From assembly GCA_031285945.1 (NCBI GenBank), contig JAITVF010000102.1:1-5336 (forward strand): a DNA stretch of 5,336 nucleotides, given 5' to 3'. Below, one piece after another: positions 1 to 5,193 of this stretch. This DNA is from Oscillospiraceae bacterium (GTDB taxonomy: Bacteria; Bacillota; Clostridia; Oscillospirales; Ruminococcaceae). The position numbers and the translations under genes were made by a program. The notes under the pieces are model-generated. The model was not told the origin of the DNA. It saw only the letters and a list, made by a program, of their open reading frames with translations, and did no database searches. Each line of letters begins with the position of its first letter. Position 1 is the first letter of the stretch.

Positions 1-4
1 AACT

Positions 5-907
5 TTATGCCGGCAGCATACAAAGCTCTTCAAGCCTTGCGGTTACCGCTTGCTTTTCTTTTTCGCTCAGCTCGCTTAAGGGGTACCTCATAGAGCCGAA
101 GGAATGCCCCGTGAGCTTGCCCACATACTTATAGGCAGCCATAAACGGGCCGATTTTCATCGCCTGGCGCACCAGCAGGATTTTTTGCTGCAAATCTTTT
201 GCGCTCTCCCAGTCGCGCTCGGCAATCGCGCGGCAGATACCGACAATCAAGTTGGGGAAGACGCAGGTAAGCAGGGAAAATACGCCAACTCCGCCCAACA
301 TGCAGGTGGTGAGTATTTGCGCGTCGCTCCCCGCGAGCAATTCAAAATGCCGGTCCTTTTCGATAAGGCCAAGCACGGTTTGCTGGTGAATAATATCCTG
401 CGTGCTGTCCTTGTAGCCGCGAAGATTAGAGCGCGCCGCCACAAGGCGGGCAATCAGCTCGGGTGAAAGCTTATTCCCCGTTTCGGGGGCGTTATAGAGA
501 TAGACAGGTAGCCTGGTGGCGCCCGCGATACCGTCAAAGTAACGGAACAGGCCCTCCTCGGTATACTTGTAAACAAGCGGCGGGGTAACAACAACAGCGT
601 CACAACCACAGCTTTCGTATTCGCGCAGGTATTCGGTGGCCATATCGACGCTGTTGCAAATAATATTGGCGGATACGGGAATCCGCCCGGCGGCAATTTC
701 CACGCACTTCTTTAAAACCGCCGCACGATCGCCTTGAGAGAACATCAGGGCCTCGCTTGCGAGCCCATTAACAAACAGGCCGGTAATTCCACGCTCAACC
801 AAATAGTCTACCTCGGCGGCCAGCAGTTCAAAATCAATATCGCCCCCTTCGGTAAAGGGGGTAATCACTTCGGACGCAGCTCCTTGAAACAGCGGTTTTT
901 CACACAT
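5..907 (-). CDS. DapA/NanA-family class I aldolase (dihydrodipicolinate synthase-like)
   Basis: This is a 300-residue protein of the DHDPS/N-acetylneuraminate lyase family, cytosolic (beta/alpha)8 barrels that use a Schiff-base lysine on pyruvate or a 2-keto acid. Numbering from the ATG at 907, the YNAPETG segment supplies the catalytic Tyr138 and GYKDSTQD supplies the Schiff-base Lys166. Their spacing of 28 residues equals that of E. coli DapA (Tyr133/Lys161), and the length is usual for the family. The N-terminal substrate loop is NGLASE (residues 47-52) instead of the usual G(T/S)TGE, so both hydroxyl residues that normally bind the keto-acid carboxylate are absent. A role in lysine synthesis is therefore doubtful; catabolic cleavage of a sugar acid or similar keto acid is an inference. 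The frame could open at a TTG (916), but that touches the ribosome binding site, so the ATG at 907 is preferred. The gene diverges from a SorC-type regulator. The stop is TAA. Family is secure, substrate unknown. Confidence 0.93.
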   Translation of the reverse strand: MCEKPLFQGAASEVITPFTEGGDIDFELLAAEVDYLVERGITGLFVNGLASEALMFSQGDRAAVLKKCVEIAAGRIPVSANIICNSVDMATEYLREYESCGCDAVVVTPPLVYKYTEEGLFRYFDGIAGATRLPVYLYNAPETGNKLSPELIARLVAARSNLRGYKDSTQDIIHQQTVLGLIEKDRHFELLAGSDAQILTTCMLGGVGVFSLLTCVFPNLIVGICRAIAERDWESAKDLQQKILLVRQAMKIGPFMAAYKYVGKLTGHSFGSMRYPLSELSEKEKQAVTARLEELCMLPA

Positions 908-916
908 ACAAAACAA

Positions 917-921
917 CCTCC
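917..921 (-). promoter_or_regulatory. Ribosome binding site of the aldolase gene; decides its start
   Basis: On the minus strand GGAGG lies 9 nt before the ATG at 907 and directly abuts the alternative TTG at 916, which leaves no spacer for the TTG. This supports the ATG and removes three residues from the longest possible reading frame. Confidence 0.8.
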
Positions 922-931
922 ACTCGCTTGC

Positions 932-945
932 AGTATAGCTATACT
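932..945. promoter_or_regulatory. Perfect 14-bp palindrome, candidate operator before the aldolase gene
   Basis: AGTATAGCTATACT is its own reverse complement and lies 10 bp upstream of the GGAGG of the aldolase gene. It contains TATACT/TATAGC, which resemble a -10 box, so a bound repressor could block a promoter or early transcription. Assignment to the neighbouring SorC-type regulator is an inference from divergent gene order; no second copy was seen in the window. Confidence 0.45.
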
Positions 946-989
946 ATTCCCTGATAAAAAGCAGTCCATTCCCGCAATCTTTTGCAGCC

Positions 990-1003
990 CGCCTTGCAAG
1001 GCG
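990..1003. promoter_or_regulatory. Second perfect 14-bp palindrome in the control region
   Basis: CGCCTTGCAAGGCG is a perfect 14-bp palindrome whose centre is 58 bp from that of the palindrome at 932-945. On the plus strand it is followed by A6 and C5 rather than a T-run, so it does not look like an intrinsic terminator in either direction. It could be a protein-binding site, or a hairpin in the aldolase mRNA leader if transcription starts further upstream. Its sequence differs from the first palindrome, so the same protein need not bind both. Confidence 0.4.
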
Positions 1004-1086
1004 AAAAAACCCCCGAACATCTTTAAAAAGACTGCCTTTTTATTATTACTTTTTGCGATGGAAATTGTATGAAATTTATTTCTAAG

Positions 1087-1115
1087 AACATATCACAAAT
1101 GCTGCCTAATTTCAA
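1087..1115 (-). promoter_or_regulatory. Possible promoter for the aldolase gene (weak)
   Basis: Read on the minus strand, TTGAAA (1115-1110) and TATGTT (1092-1087) are separated by 17 bp and match the sigma-A consensus at 5/6 and 4/6 positions. It would give a leader of roughly 170 nt carrying the palindromic elements. A start nearer the gene, with a -10 box inside the palindrome at 932-945, is an equally possible alternative with a poorer -35 match. Confidence 0.25.
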
Positions 1116-1194
1116 TAGGGATTCTGACATTTGTTGAAAACGCAATATATCAAATTCAAATTTTATGTATTACGTGATAAGCTGAATCATTTGA

Positions 1195-1207
1195 TTGACT
1201 TTGTCAA
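1195..1207. promoter_or_regulatory. Inverted repeat over the -35 box, candidate autoregulatory operator
   Basis: TTGAC-TTT-GTCAA is a perfect 5-3-5 inverted repeat that includes the -35 hexamer. A looser neighbouring repeat, AATCA-TT-TGATT (1185-1196), overlaps it. Binding here would compete with RNA polymerase, as in autorepression, but the repeats are short and AT-rich enough to arise by chance. Confidence 0.3.
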
Positions 1208-1223
1208 GATTTTACCGTATGAT
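1195..1223 (+). promoter_or_regulatory. Sigma-A type promoter of the SorC-family regulator
   Basis: TTGACT (1195-1200) and TATGAT (1218-1223) are separated by exactly 17 bp and each matches the consensus at five of six positions. Transcription would begin near 1230, leaving a leader of about 40 nt before the regulator ATG at 1269, which has a GAGGA ribosome binding sequence at 1256-1260 spaced 8 nt away. Confidence 0.7.
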
Positions 1224-1268
1224 TTATCTGTATACTTGAAATTAATTCCAATGAAGAGGATGTTATAA

Positions 1269-2228
1269 ATGACGGACGGGCTGCTCCTTTATCAGGTAGC
1301 AAGCCTCTATTATCAGGAAGATTTGAGTCAGGCGGAGATAGCGGCAAAGCTAAGCCTCTCTCGCGCAACGGTGTCCAGGCTCCTGAAACGGGCCCGCTAG
1401 GAGGATGTTGTCAGCATTCATGTCAGGCTGCCGTCAATGTGGGACACAGTCGAGCTTGGCCGGGAGATAGCGAAGCGCTTCGATCTGTCTCATGTGCTGG
1501 TCGTTCCGTCTGTGTCGCGAGACGATGCGCGGAATTTACAGGAGACGGTGCGCCGGGCGGCGCCGTTTTTTCAGAACCTTGTGCGCAACGGCGATAAAAT
1601 TGGCGTTGCGTGGGGCGCTACCCTGCTGGCCCTGTCCAAGCGGCTCCACGCCAGGCAATTGTCGGAATCTACCGTATTTCAAATAACGGGCAATCTTGAT
1701 AATGCCGACAGCAACACGTACGCTCACGAGATTATGCGTCATTTTTCACAGAAAATGATGCTAAAGGCGCTGCACACCCTCCCTTGCCCCATTATTGTGG
1801 AAAACTCTTTTATCATTGATCTTTTAAAGCACGATTCAAAGATTAGCGGCATCATGAGCCAGATAAACCAGGTGGATATGGTTTTTCCGAACATAGGGGT
1901 TATGGGGCAAGAAAATTGCCTTTGGAGTACGGGCTATGTTTCGTCGGACATGATGCTCTCTCTGGAAGAAAAGGGAAGCGTGGGCTGCGTTTGCAGCCGG
2001 TTCATCAACGACAAGGGCGAAATTGTCGATAGCCTGCTCAACGAGCGCACAATCGGCATTGCCCTGAGCGCGTTGCGAACGGCAAGGTATTCCTGCGCCT
2101 GCGTTACGGCGTCGAAAAAAGTGCCGCCTCTTTTGGGCTGCCTTCGTTCCGGACTGGTCAATGTGCTGGCCATTGACACTAACACGGCCGTCACTTTACT
2201 GGAATGCGCGCAAAGCTATACTGCCTGA
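1269..2228 (+). pseudogene. SorC/DeoR-family sugar-binding transcriptional regulator, interrupted by in-frame TAG at codon 44
   Basis: Family members are tetrameric DNA-binding proteins whose C-terminal domain binds a phosphorylated sugar or similar effector. Translation from the ATG at 1269 gives 43 residues with a clear helix-turn-helix (residues 19-41, SQAEIAAKL then SRATVSRLLKRAR). A TAG follows at 1398-1400, and the same frame then continues without another stop to the TGA at 2226. Counting the TAG as one residue the product would be 319 residues, a normal SorC-family length. The C-terminal part carries family landmarks: IGVAWGATL (about 111-119), LPCPIIVEN (about 171-179), CSRFINDKG (about 242-250) and a final GLVNVLAIDTNTAVTLLE segment. 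Family proteins usually read RAREEG where this one reads RAR-stop-ED, so the lost residue was probably Glu, one base change (GAG to TAG). An internal ATG at 1437 could make only the effector domain, but it lies 32 nt past the AGGAGG created at 1399-1404. Alternatives are sequencing error or amber suppression. Confidence 0.85.
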
Positions 2229-2302
2229 ATGGCGGCGATTTTCCGGCATTGGGAGCGATTTGATAATTTGACTGACAGGCGGGGGAAGGGCGGACTGCGG
2301 CC

Positions 2303-2671
2303 ATGAGCCTGAGCGAGCGGGCAAAGCGACTTAAAACTGACATCCCCGCCGTGTTTATCGCCATGAAAAAGAAAAATACCCCGGTTTTGGCAAAGCTCCT
2401 CGCCGCCATAACCGTGGCCTACGCGCTTTCTCCGGTTGACCTCATTCCTGATTTTATCCCCGTGCTTGGGCTTCTGGACGATTTGATAATACTGCCGGGG
2501 CTGGTCGCTATAATTGTAAAGCTGATACCGGCGCGGGTGTTTGCCGAGTGCCGCAAAGAAGCTGAAGGCTTGTGGAGCGCCGGCAAGCCGAAAAAATGGT
2601 TTTACGCGCTGCCCGTCGCGCTGATTTGGGGCCTGCTGATATTCGTGATTATAAAAGCCGTATGGCTGTAG
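2303..2671 (+). CDS. YkvA-like DUF1232 small membrane protein
   Basis: This 122-residue protein carries the DUF1232 signature AYALSPVDLIPDFIP (residues 40-54) followed by a hydrophobic GLLDDLIILPGLVAIIV stretch. The first hydrophobic helix covers about residues 28-47, a second about 60-76, and the C-terminus (about 99-121) is a third strongly hydrophobic segment. It is likely an inner-membrane protein; the molecular function of the family is not established. The N-terminus is basic (RAKRLK, MKKK). The start is the only ATG near the conserved region, but its ribosome binding site is unclear: the G-rich GGGGGAAGGG at 2281-2290 sits about 12 nt away. It follows the regulator frame by 74 bp and precedes the nitroreductase by 12 bp, so an operon is likely. 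The stop is TAG, and the nitroreductase ATG lies in the same frame five codons later. Confidence 0.88.
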   Translation: MSLSERAKRLKTDIPAVFIAMKKKNTPVLAKLLAAITVAYALSPVDLIPDFIPVLGLLDDLIILPGLVAIIVKLIPARVFAECRKEAEGLWSAGKPKKWFYALPVALIWGLLIFVIIKAVWL

Positions 2672-2683
2672 GGGGAAGACGAT

Positions 2684-3244
2684 ATGCCGGCTAACGAAAC
2701 GCTTGGCGCGATTACCTCGCGCAGAAGCACCCGCGCTTATAAACCCGACCCTATCCCGGAGGATATTCTTTCTGATATCCTTAAGGCAGGGCAGGCCGCG
2801 CCTTATGTGGCGCCGGATTCCCGGCGCTTCAGCGTTCTTCGGGACAGGCGCCTCATAACCCGCCTGAGCGAAGCGGCAAAGGAGCAGGGCATAAAGCTCG
2901 GCGATTTTCAGCGTGAGATGTTTTCCGCGCCTGGTTTCGACGGTACCTACGGCGCGCCGGTTGTGGTTATCCTGTCCGGAAACCCGGAAACCGTGCAGTA
3001 CGAAGCGGTATGCGCCGCGTCCGTTCAGAACATGCTGATTGCCGCGCAGTCGCTCGGCGTCGCCTCCTGCTGGGCTTATTTCCCCGTATTTGCTTTTCAT
3101 GGGACTGACGCGGAAGCATGGCGCACAGAGCTGCGCATTCCGCAAGAATACAGGCCGTGCGCCGCCGTACTGCTCGGTTACGCCGCAGCGGAGCCGTACG
3201 CGCAAGCGGGCGAACGGTACCGGAACGCCGTCGATTATGTATAA
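2684..3244 (+). CDS. Nitroreductase-family FMN-dependent oxidoreductase
   Basis: This 186-residue protein belongs to the small nitroreductase family, usually cytosolic FMN-binding homodimers that reduce nitroaromatics, quinones, flavins or enones with NAD(P)H; the true substrate cannot be read from sequence. Visible features are the N-terminal FMN-phosphate motif SRRSTRAYKPDPI (residues 12-24), the AGQAAPYVAPDSRRFSVL segment (35-52) in place of the common AP-S-N-QPW-F motif, GAPVVVIL (90-97), the helix AASVQNMLIAAQSLGVASCW (111-130), and the C-terminal PCAAVLLGYAAAEP (158-171). The typical Asn-Gln-Pro-Trp residues are not preserved (Pro-Asp-Ser-Arg-Arg here), so FMN contacts may differ. A G-rich ribosome binding site, GGGGGAAG, overlaps the end of the upstream DUF1232 gene, with 5 nt to the ATG, which suggests translational coupling. 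The gene converges on the minus-strand cyclodeaminase gene after 52 bp, where no strong terminator is visible. Confidence 0.9.
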   Translation: MPANETLGAITSRRSTRAYKPDPIPEDILSDILKAGQAAPYVAPDSRRFSVLRDRRLITRLSEAAKEQGIKLGDFQREMFSAPGFDGTYGAPVVVILSGNPETVQYEAVCAASVQNMLIAAQSLGVASCWAYFPVFAFHGTDAEAWRTELRIPQEYRPCAAVLLGYAAAEPYAQAGERYRNAVDYV

Positions 3245-3296
3245 GAGATAAAAAGCATAGCTTGCGACGGAGAGCGGTCTCAGGCGCGGAGTAGTA

Positions 3297-3926
3297 TCAG
3301 TTAAAGCGCGCCGCCACCTCTGTAAAGACCCTGTCCGCCATTGCGGTATATTCGCAAAGAATATCGCCCGCCTCTTTATTGTAGCGCTCGGCCCGTTCCC
3401 GGTTGGCCATGGCTTTGGTGTTTATAAACACGTTAAGGCTTGCCGCCTGCAGCGCCGCCTTGCAGCATATAGCGCCGCAGCCCGCGTCGGAAACGGCTAT
3501 GGCCGTGCCTTTTCGCGCGAACTCCTCCTGTAGCTCTATGGCGCTCGCGCAGCAGCGCATGATCGCAAGAGGCACCTCGCAGCAGGCAGTGAGCGCTTCT
3601 TCCATGATCTGTGCCTTTTGCGCTTTTTCTTCCTCCGTATCACGGGGCATGCCGTAAGCTCTGGAAAGGGGCTCAAAGACCTCGGCGTCCTTTTGCATCA
3701 AAGCGATAAATTCTTTTTGCAGGGCGCCGGCCTTTTCTTTTAGAGCTACGATATCATCCTGAACGTCGGCATACTTTTTTTTGCCCAGGGTGAGGCTGCC
3801 CACCATGTTGCCAAGGGCGGTTCCAATAGCCCCTACCAGCGCGGCCGCGCCGCCGCCGCCAGGAACGGGCTCTTTGGACGCTAGAACCTCTATAAACGCC
3901 TCACAGCTTAACTCGGAAAAAGGCAT
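3297..3926 (-). CDS. fchA: Methenyl-THF cyclohydrolase / formimino-THF cyclodeaminase family protein
   Basis: This 209-residue protein belongs to the formiminotransferase-cyclodeaminase C-terminal family, all-helical dimers that act on tetrahydrofolate one-carbon units. Stand-alone members include clostridial FchA (5,10-methenyl-THF cyclohydrolase) and bacterial formimino-THF cyclodeaminases. The conserved folate-site loop EPVPGGGGAAALVGA is at residues 19-33, followed by the Asp-containing helix KDAEVF (79-84) and the late helices SDAGCGAICCKAALQAASLNV (two blocks, 146-166) and NTKAM (169-173). No formiminotransferase domain is fused. GGAGG lies 9 nt before the ATG at 3926, immediately after the stop of the upstream TIM-barrel gene (18 bp gap), so the two are almost certainly co-transcribed. 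The partner suggests a folate-linked one-carbon step, but folD, fhs or histidine-degradation genes are not in view, so cyclohydrolase versus cyclodeaminase cannot be settled. Several cysteines (115, 116, 124, 125, 154, 155) are notable. Confidence 0.9.
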   Translation of the reverse strand: MPFSELSCEAFIEVLASKEPVPGGGGAAALVGAIGTALGNMVGSLTLGKKKYADVQDDIVALKEKAGALQKEFIALMQKDAEVFEPLSRAYGMPRDTEEEKAQKAQIMEEALTACCEVPLAIMRCCASAIELQEEFARKGTAIAVSDAGCGAICCKAALQAASLNVFINTKAMANRERAERYNKEAGDILCEYTAMADRVFTEVAARFN

Positions 3927-3944
3927 GATAAAAAACCTCCGTAT

Positions 3945-4661
3945 TCATATGTATTCGGGCTGCGTCTCTAAGAGCTCCCGCGCGCCGGAAATCTCGTGGC
4001 GGTAGCGAGTCATCATCGACTTAAACAGCTCCCCGACTGTCGGCGGAGTCCAGGTAATGGCGTTTGCGCCGGCCTCGATCGTTTTTAGTATCATTTCCTC
4101 GGTCGGGCCGCCGGTAGCTATTATAGTGGCGTCGGGATAACGGCCGTGGAGCTCCCGAACAAGGGCGGGGGTATCGGCCGCCGCCGACACGTTAAGAATG
4201 TTTGCGCCGGCCTCCAGCCGCAGCGAGATATCCTCGTATTCGCTTACAACCGTGACCACAATGGGGATATCTATAACCCGCCGCATTTCACGTATGGTTT
4301 CATTTGAAGTGGGCGCGTTTACAACCACCCCTATCGCGCCCTGAAACTCCGCGTGAGAGGCGAGATGCGCTACTCTTGAACCGGTGGTGGTTCCGCCGCC
4401 TACTCCGCAAAAAACCGGCACGTCGGCCGCCATTATGAGTGACTGCGTAATCACGGGCTGCGGGGTAAAGGGGTAAACCGCGATAACGGCGTCGGCGTTT
4501 ATATTGCGTATTATGGCCACATCTGTCGTAAATACAATGCTCTTGATAACACGGCCAAAAATGCTTATACCGCTGCACCGGCTTATGCATTTGGGCACAT
4601 GTATCATGTGGTTTCGCAGCTCCCCGGTATATTCCGGCAGACCGTAGGCAGCGTTTTTCAT
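3945..4661 (-). CDS. TIM-barrel (phosphate-binding type) protein of unknown function, conserved in Firmicutes
   Basis: This 238-residue protein is recognisable as a conserved Firmicutes protein that databases tend to label only 'hydrolase'; I know no proven reaction. It shows the rhythm of a (beta/alpha)8 barrel: alternating short hydrophobic strands such as ADAVIAVYPF (56-65), VPVFCGVGGGTTTG (81-94), GAIGVVVNAPTSN (108-120), IPIVVTVVSEYED (132-144), NILNVSAAAD (154-163), TIIATGGPTEE (189-199) and ANAITWTPP (209-217). The GVGGG loop and the late ATGGPTEE loop resemble phosphate-gripping loops of IGPS/ThiE-like barrels. The start is supported by AGGAGG spaced 7 nt from the ATG and by a promoter just upstream. 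It is the first gene of a two-gene operon with the FchA-like protein, which hints at, but does not prove, a role near one-carbon or purine/histidine metabolism. The stop is TGA. No signal peptide or membrane segment is seen. Confidence 0.8.
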   Translation of the reverse strand: MKNAAYGLPEYTGELRNHMIHVPKCISRCSGISIFGRVIKSIVFTTDVAIIRNINADAVIAVYPFTPQPVITQSLIMAADVPVFCGVGGGTTTGSRVAHLASHAEFQGAIGVVVNAPTSNETIREMRRVIDIPIVVTVVSEYEDISLRLEAGANILNVSAAADTPALVRELHGRYPDATIIATGGPTEEMILKTIEAGANAITWTPPTVGELFKSMMTRYRHEISGARELLETQPEYI

Positions 4662-4681
4662 CCTATCGCCTCCTGTAAGTT

Positions 4682-4711
4682 ATAATACCATCCGCCTGTA
4701 TTTCAAGTCAA
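4682..4711 (-). promoter_or_regulatory. Sigma-A type promoter of the TIM-barrel/fchA operon
   Basis: On the minus strand TTGACT (4711-4706) and TATTAT (4687-4682), each a 5/6 consensus match, are separated by 18 bp. Transcription would start near 4675, so the AGGAGG at 4674-4669 lies almost at the mRNA 5' end and the leader is only about 10-15 nt. No operator-like repeat is evident. Confidence 0.7.
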
Positions 4712-4765
4712 GGAAAGCCGGGTAAACCGCGCGTAAAATTGGCAAACCCAATATAAGGGCAGCAC

Positions 4766-4797
4766 AAAGGGGCCGGAGCGAAAGCCCCGGCCCCTTT
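4766..4797 (-). terminator. GC-rich hairpin, intrinsic terminator after spoVG
   Basis: AAAGGGGCCGG (4766-4776) pairs with CCGGCCCCTTT (4787-4797) across a 10-nt loop, an 11-bp stem with a strong GC core. It begins 15 bp after the spoVG stop and lies before the promoter of the next operon, as expected of a transcription end. The U-tract is short in the minus direction (UUUGUG) and somewhat better in the plus direction (UUUAUUAUU), so it may act both ways. Confidence 0.75.
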
Positions 4798-4811
4798 ATT
4801 ATTCGCTCTCG

Positions 4812-5102
4812 CTATAACGACGACTGCGCTTTAAAAACCTCAAGCTCGGCAAGGTGGCAGTGGTAGGTTTCCAGAATCTGCTGCTCCAGCTCTTCGCGCG
4901 CTTCTTTGGTTATGGGGTGTACCACGTCCCTGAAAACGCCCTTATCGTCCTTCCGGCTGGGCATGGCTACAAACAGGCGTTCAGGCCCTTCAATAATTTT
5001 TATGTCGTGAATGGCCAGCTCGTTGTCCAGCGTAATGGAAATCAGCGCCCGCAGGCTGTCCTTTTGCCAGATCTTTCTTACGCGTATGTCTGTAATGTTC
5101 AT
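4812..5102 (-). CDS. spoVG: SpoVG family nucleic-acid-binding regulator
   Basis: This 96-residue protein matches the SpoVG family along its whole length (B. subtilis SpoVG is 97 residues). Landmarks are MNITDIRVRKI at the N-terminus, LRALISITLDNELAIHDIKII (residues 17-37), LFVAMPSRKDDKGVFRDVVHPI (43-64) and a helical C-terminus rich in Glu. SpoVG is a small site-specific DNA/RNA-binding protein affecting asymmetric septation in spore formers and virulence, capsule or cell-division genes in other Firmicutes; which applies here is unknown. The start is the ATG at 5102: GGAGG lies 6 nt upstream and the family homology begins exactly there, whereas the 37 preceding codons of the open frame are AT-rich and unlike the family. 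The stop is TAG, followed by a terminator hairpin. The purR/glmU neighbours common for spoVG are not seen downstream; an upstream partner would lie beyond the window. Confidence 0.95.
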   Translation of the reverse strand: MNITDIRVRKIWQKDSLRALISITLDNELAIHDIKIIEGPERLFVAMPSRKDDKGVFRDVVHPITKEAREELEQQILETYHCHLAELEVFKAQSSL

Positions 5103-5108
5103 ACCATG

Positions 5109-5113
5109 CCTCC
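5109..5113 (-). promoter_or_regulatory. Ribosome binding site of spoVG; decides its start
   Basis: GGAGG on the minus strand is 6 nt from the ATG at 5102. It fixes the start against the longer open frame that reaches 5213. Confidence 0.8.
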
Positions 5114-5162
5114 GAGGTTTATTGAAGAAGTCGATTTTAGTCGCCGGCCTTTTTGTAATTTT

Positions 5163-5193
5163 ATCATATGATGATGTGAAATAATAGTGCCAA
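5163..5193 (-). promoter_or_regulatory. Possible spoVG promoter
   Basis: On the minus strand TTGGCA (5193-5188, 5/6 match) and TATGAT (5168-5163, 5/6 match) are separated by 19 bp, longer than ideal. The -10 overlaps a 10-bp palindrome, ATCATATGAT (5163-5172). A sigma-H promoter, known for spoVG in Bacillus, could not be recognised with confidence. Confidence 0.35.

Larger units (their letters stand above)
908..1268. other. AT-rich divergent intergenic control region
   Basis: These 361 bp between the divergent aldolase and SorC-type regulator genes contain no convincing coding sequence. They are visibly richer in A and T than the flanking genes. From left to right they hold the aldolase ribosome binding site, two perfect 14-bp palindromes (932-945 and 990-1003), a weak AT-rich 7-bp stem-loop (1024-1030 with 1036-1042), a possible minus-strand promoter (1087-1115), and the regulator promoter with an inverted repeat (1195-1223). 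Around 1043-1086 and 1116-1180 nothing specific is seen. Confidence 0.8.

Noticed and set aside
908..916. TTG start at 916 for the aldolase
   Set aside because: It abuts the GGAGG with no spacer; the ATG at 907 has a 9-nt spacer.
1024..1042. TAAAAAG-ACTGC-CTTTTTA stem-loop as an intrinsic terminator
   Set aside because: The stem is almost entirely A-T pairs and no gene ends upstream of it on either strand.
734..1072. Plus-strand frame of 112 codons running from the aldolase gene into the control region
   Set aside because: It is antisense to the conserved aldolase N-terminus, lacks a ribosome binding site and resembles no family I recognise.
1398..1400. Genome-wide reassignment of TAG to an amino acid
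   Set aside because: spoVG and the DUF1232 gene both end in TAG at family-typical lengths, and the spoVG TAG is followed by a terminator, so TAG works as a stop here; only local or partial readthrough remains possible.
2216..3205. Long minus-strand open frame of 329 codons opposite DUF1232 and the nitroreductase
   Set aside because: Its product is rich in Arg, Gly and Pro without recognisable motifs, and the plus strand here carries two clear protein families; it is a shadow of GC-rich codon third positions.
3245..3296. Terminator between the convergent nitroreductase and fchA genes
   Set aside because: Only a 4-bp GAGA/TCTC stem without a T-run was found.
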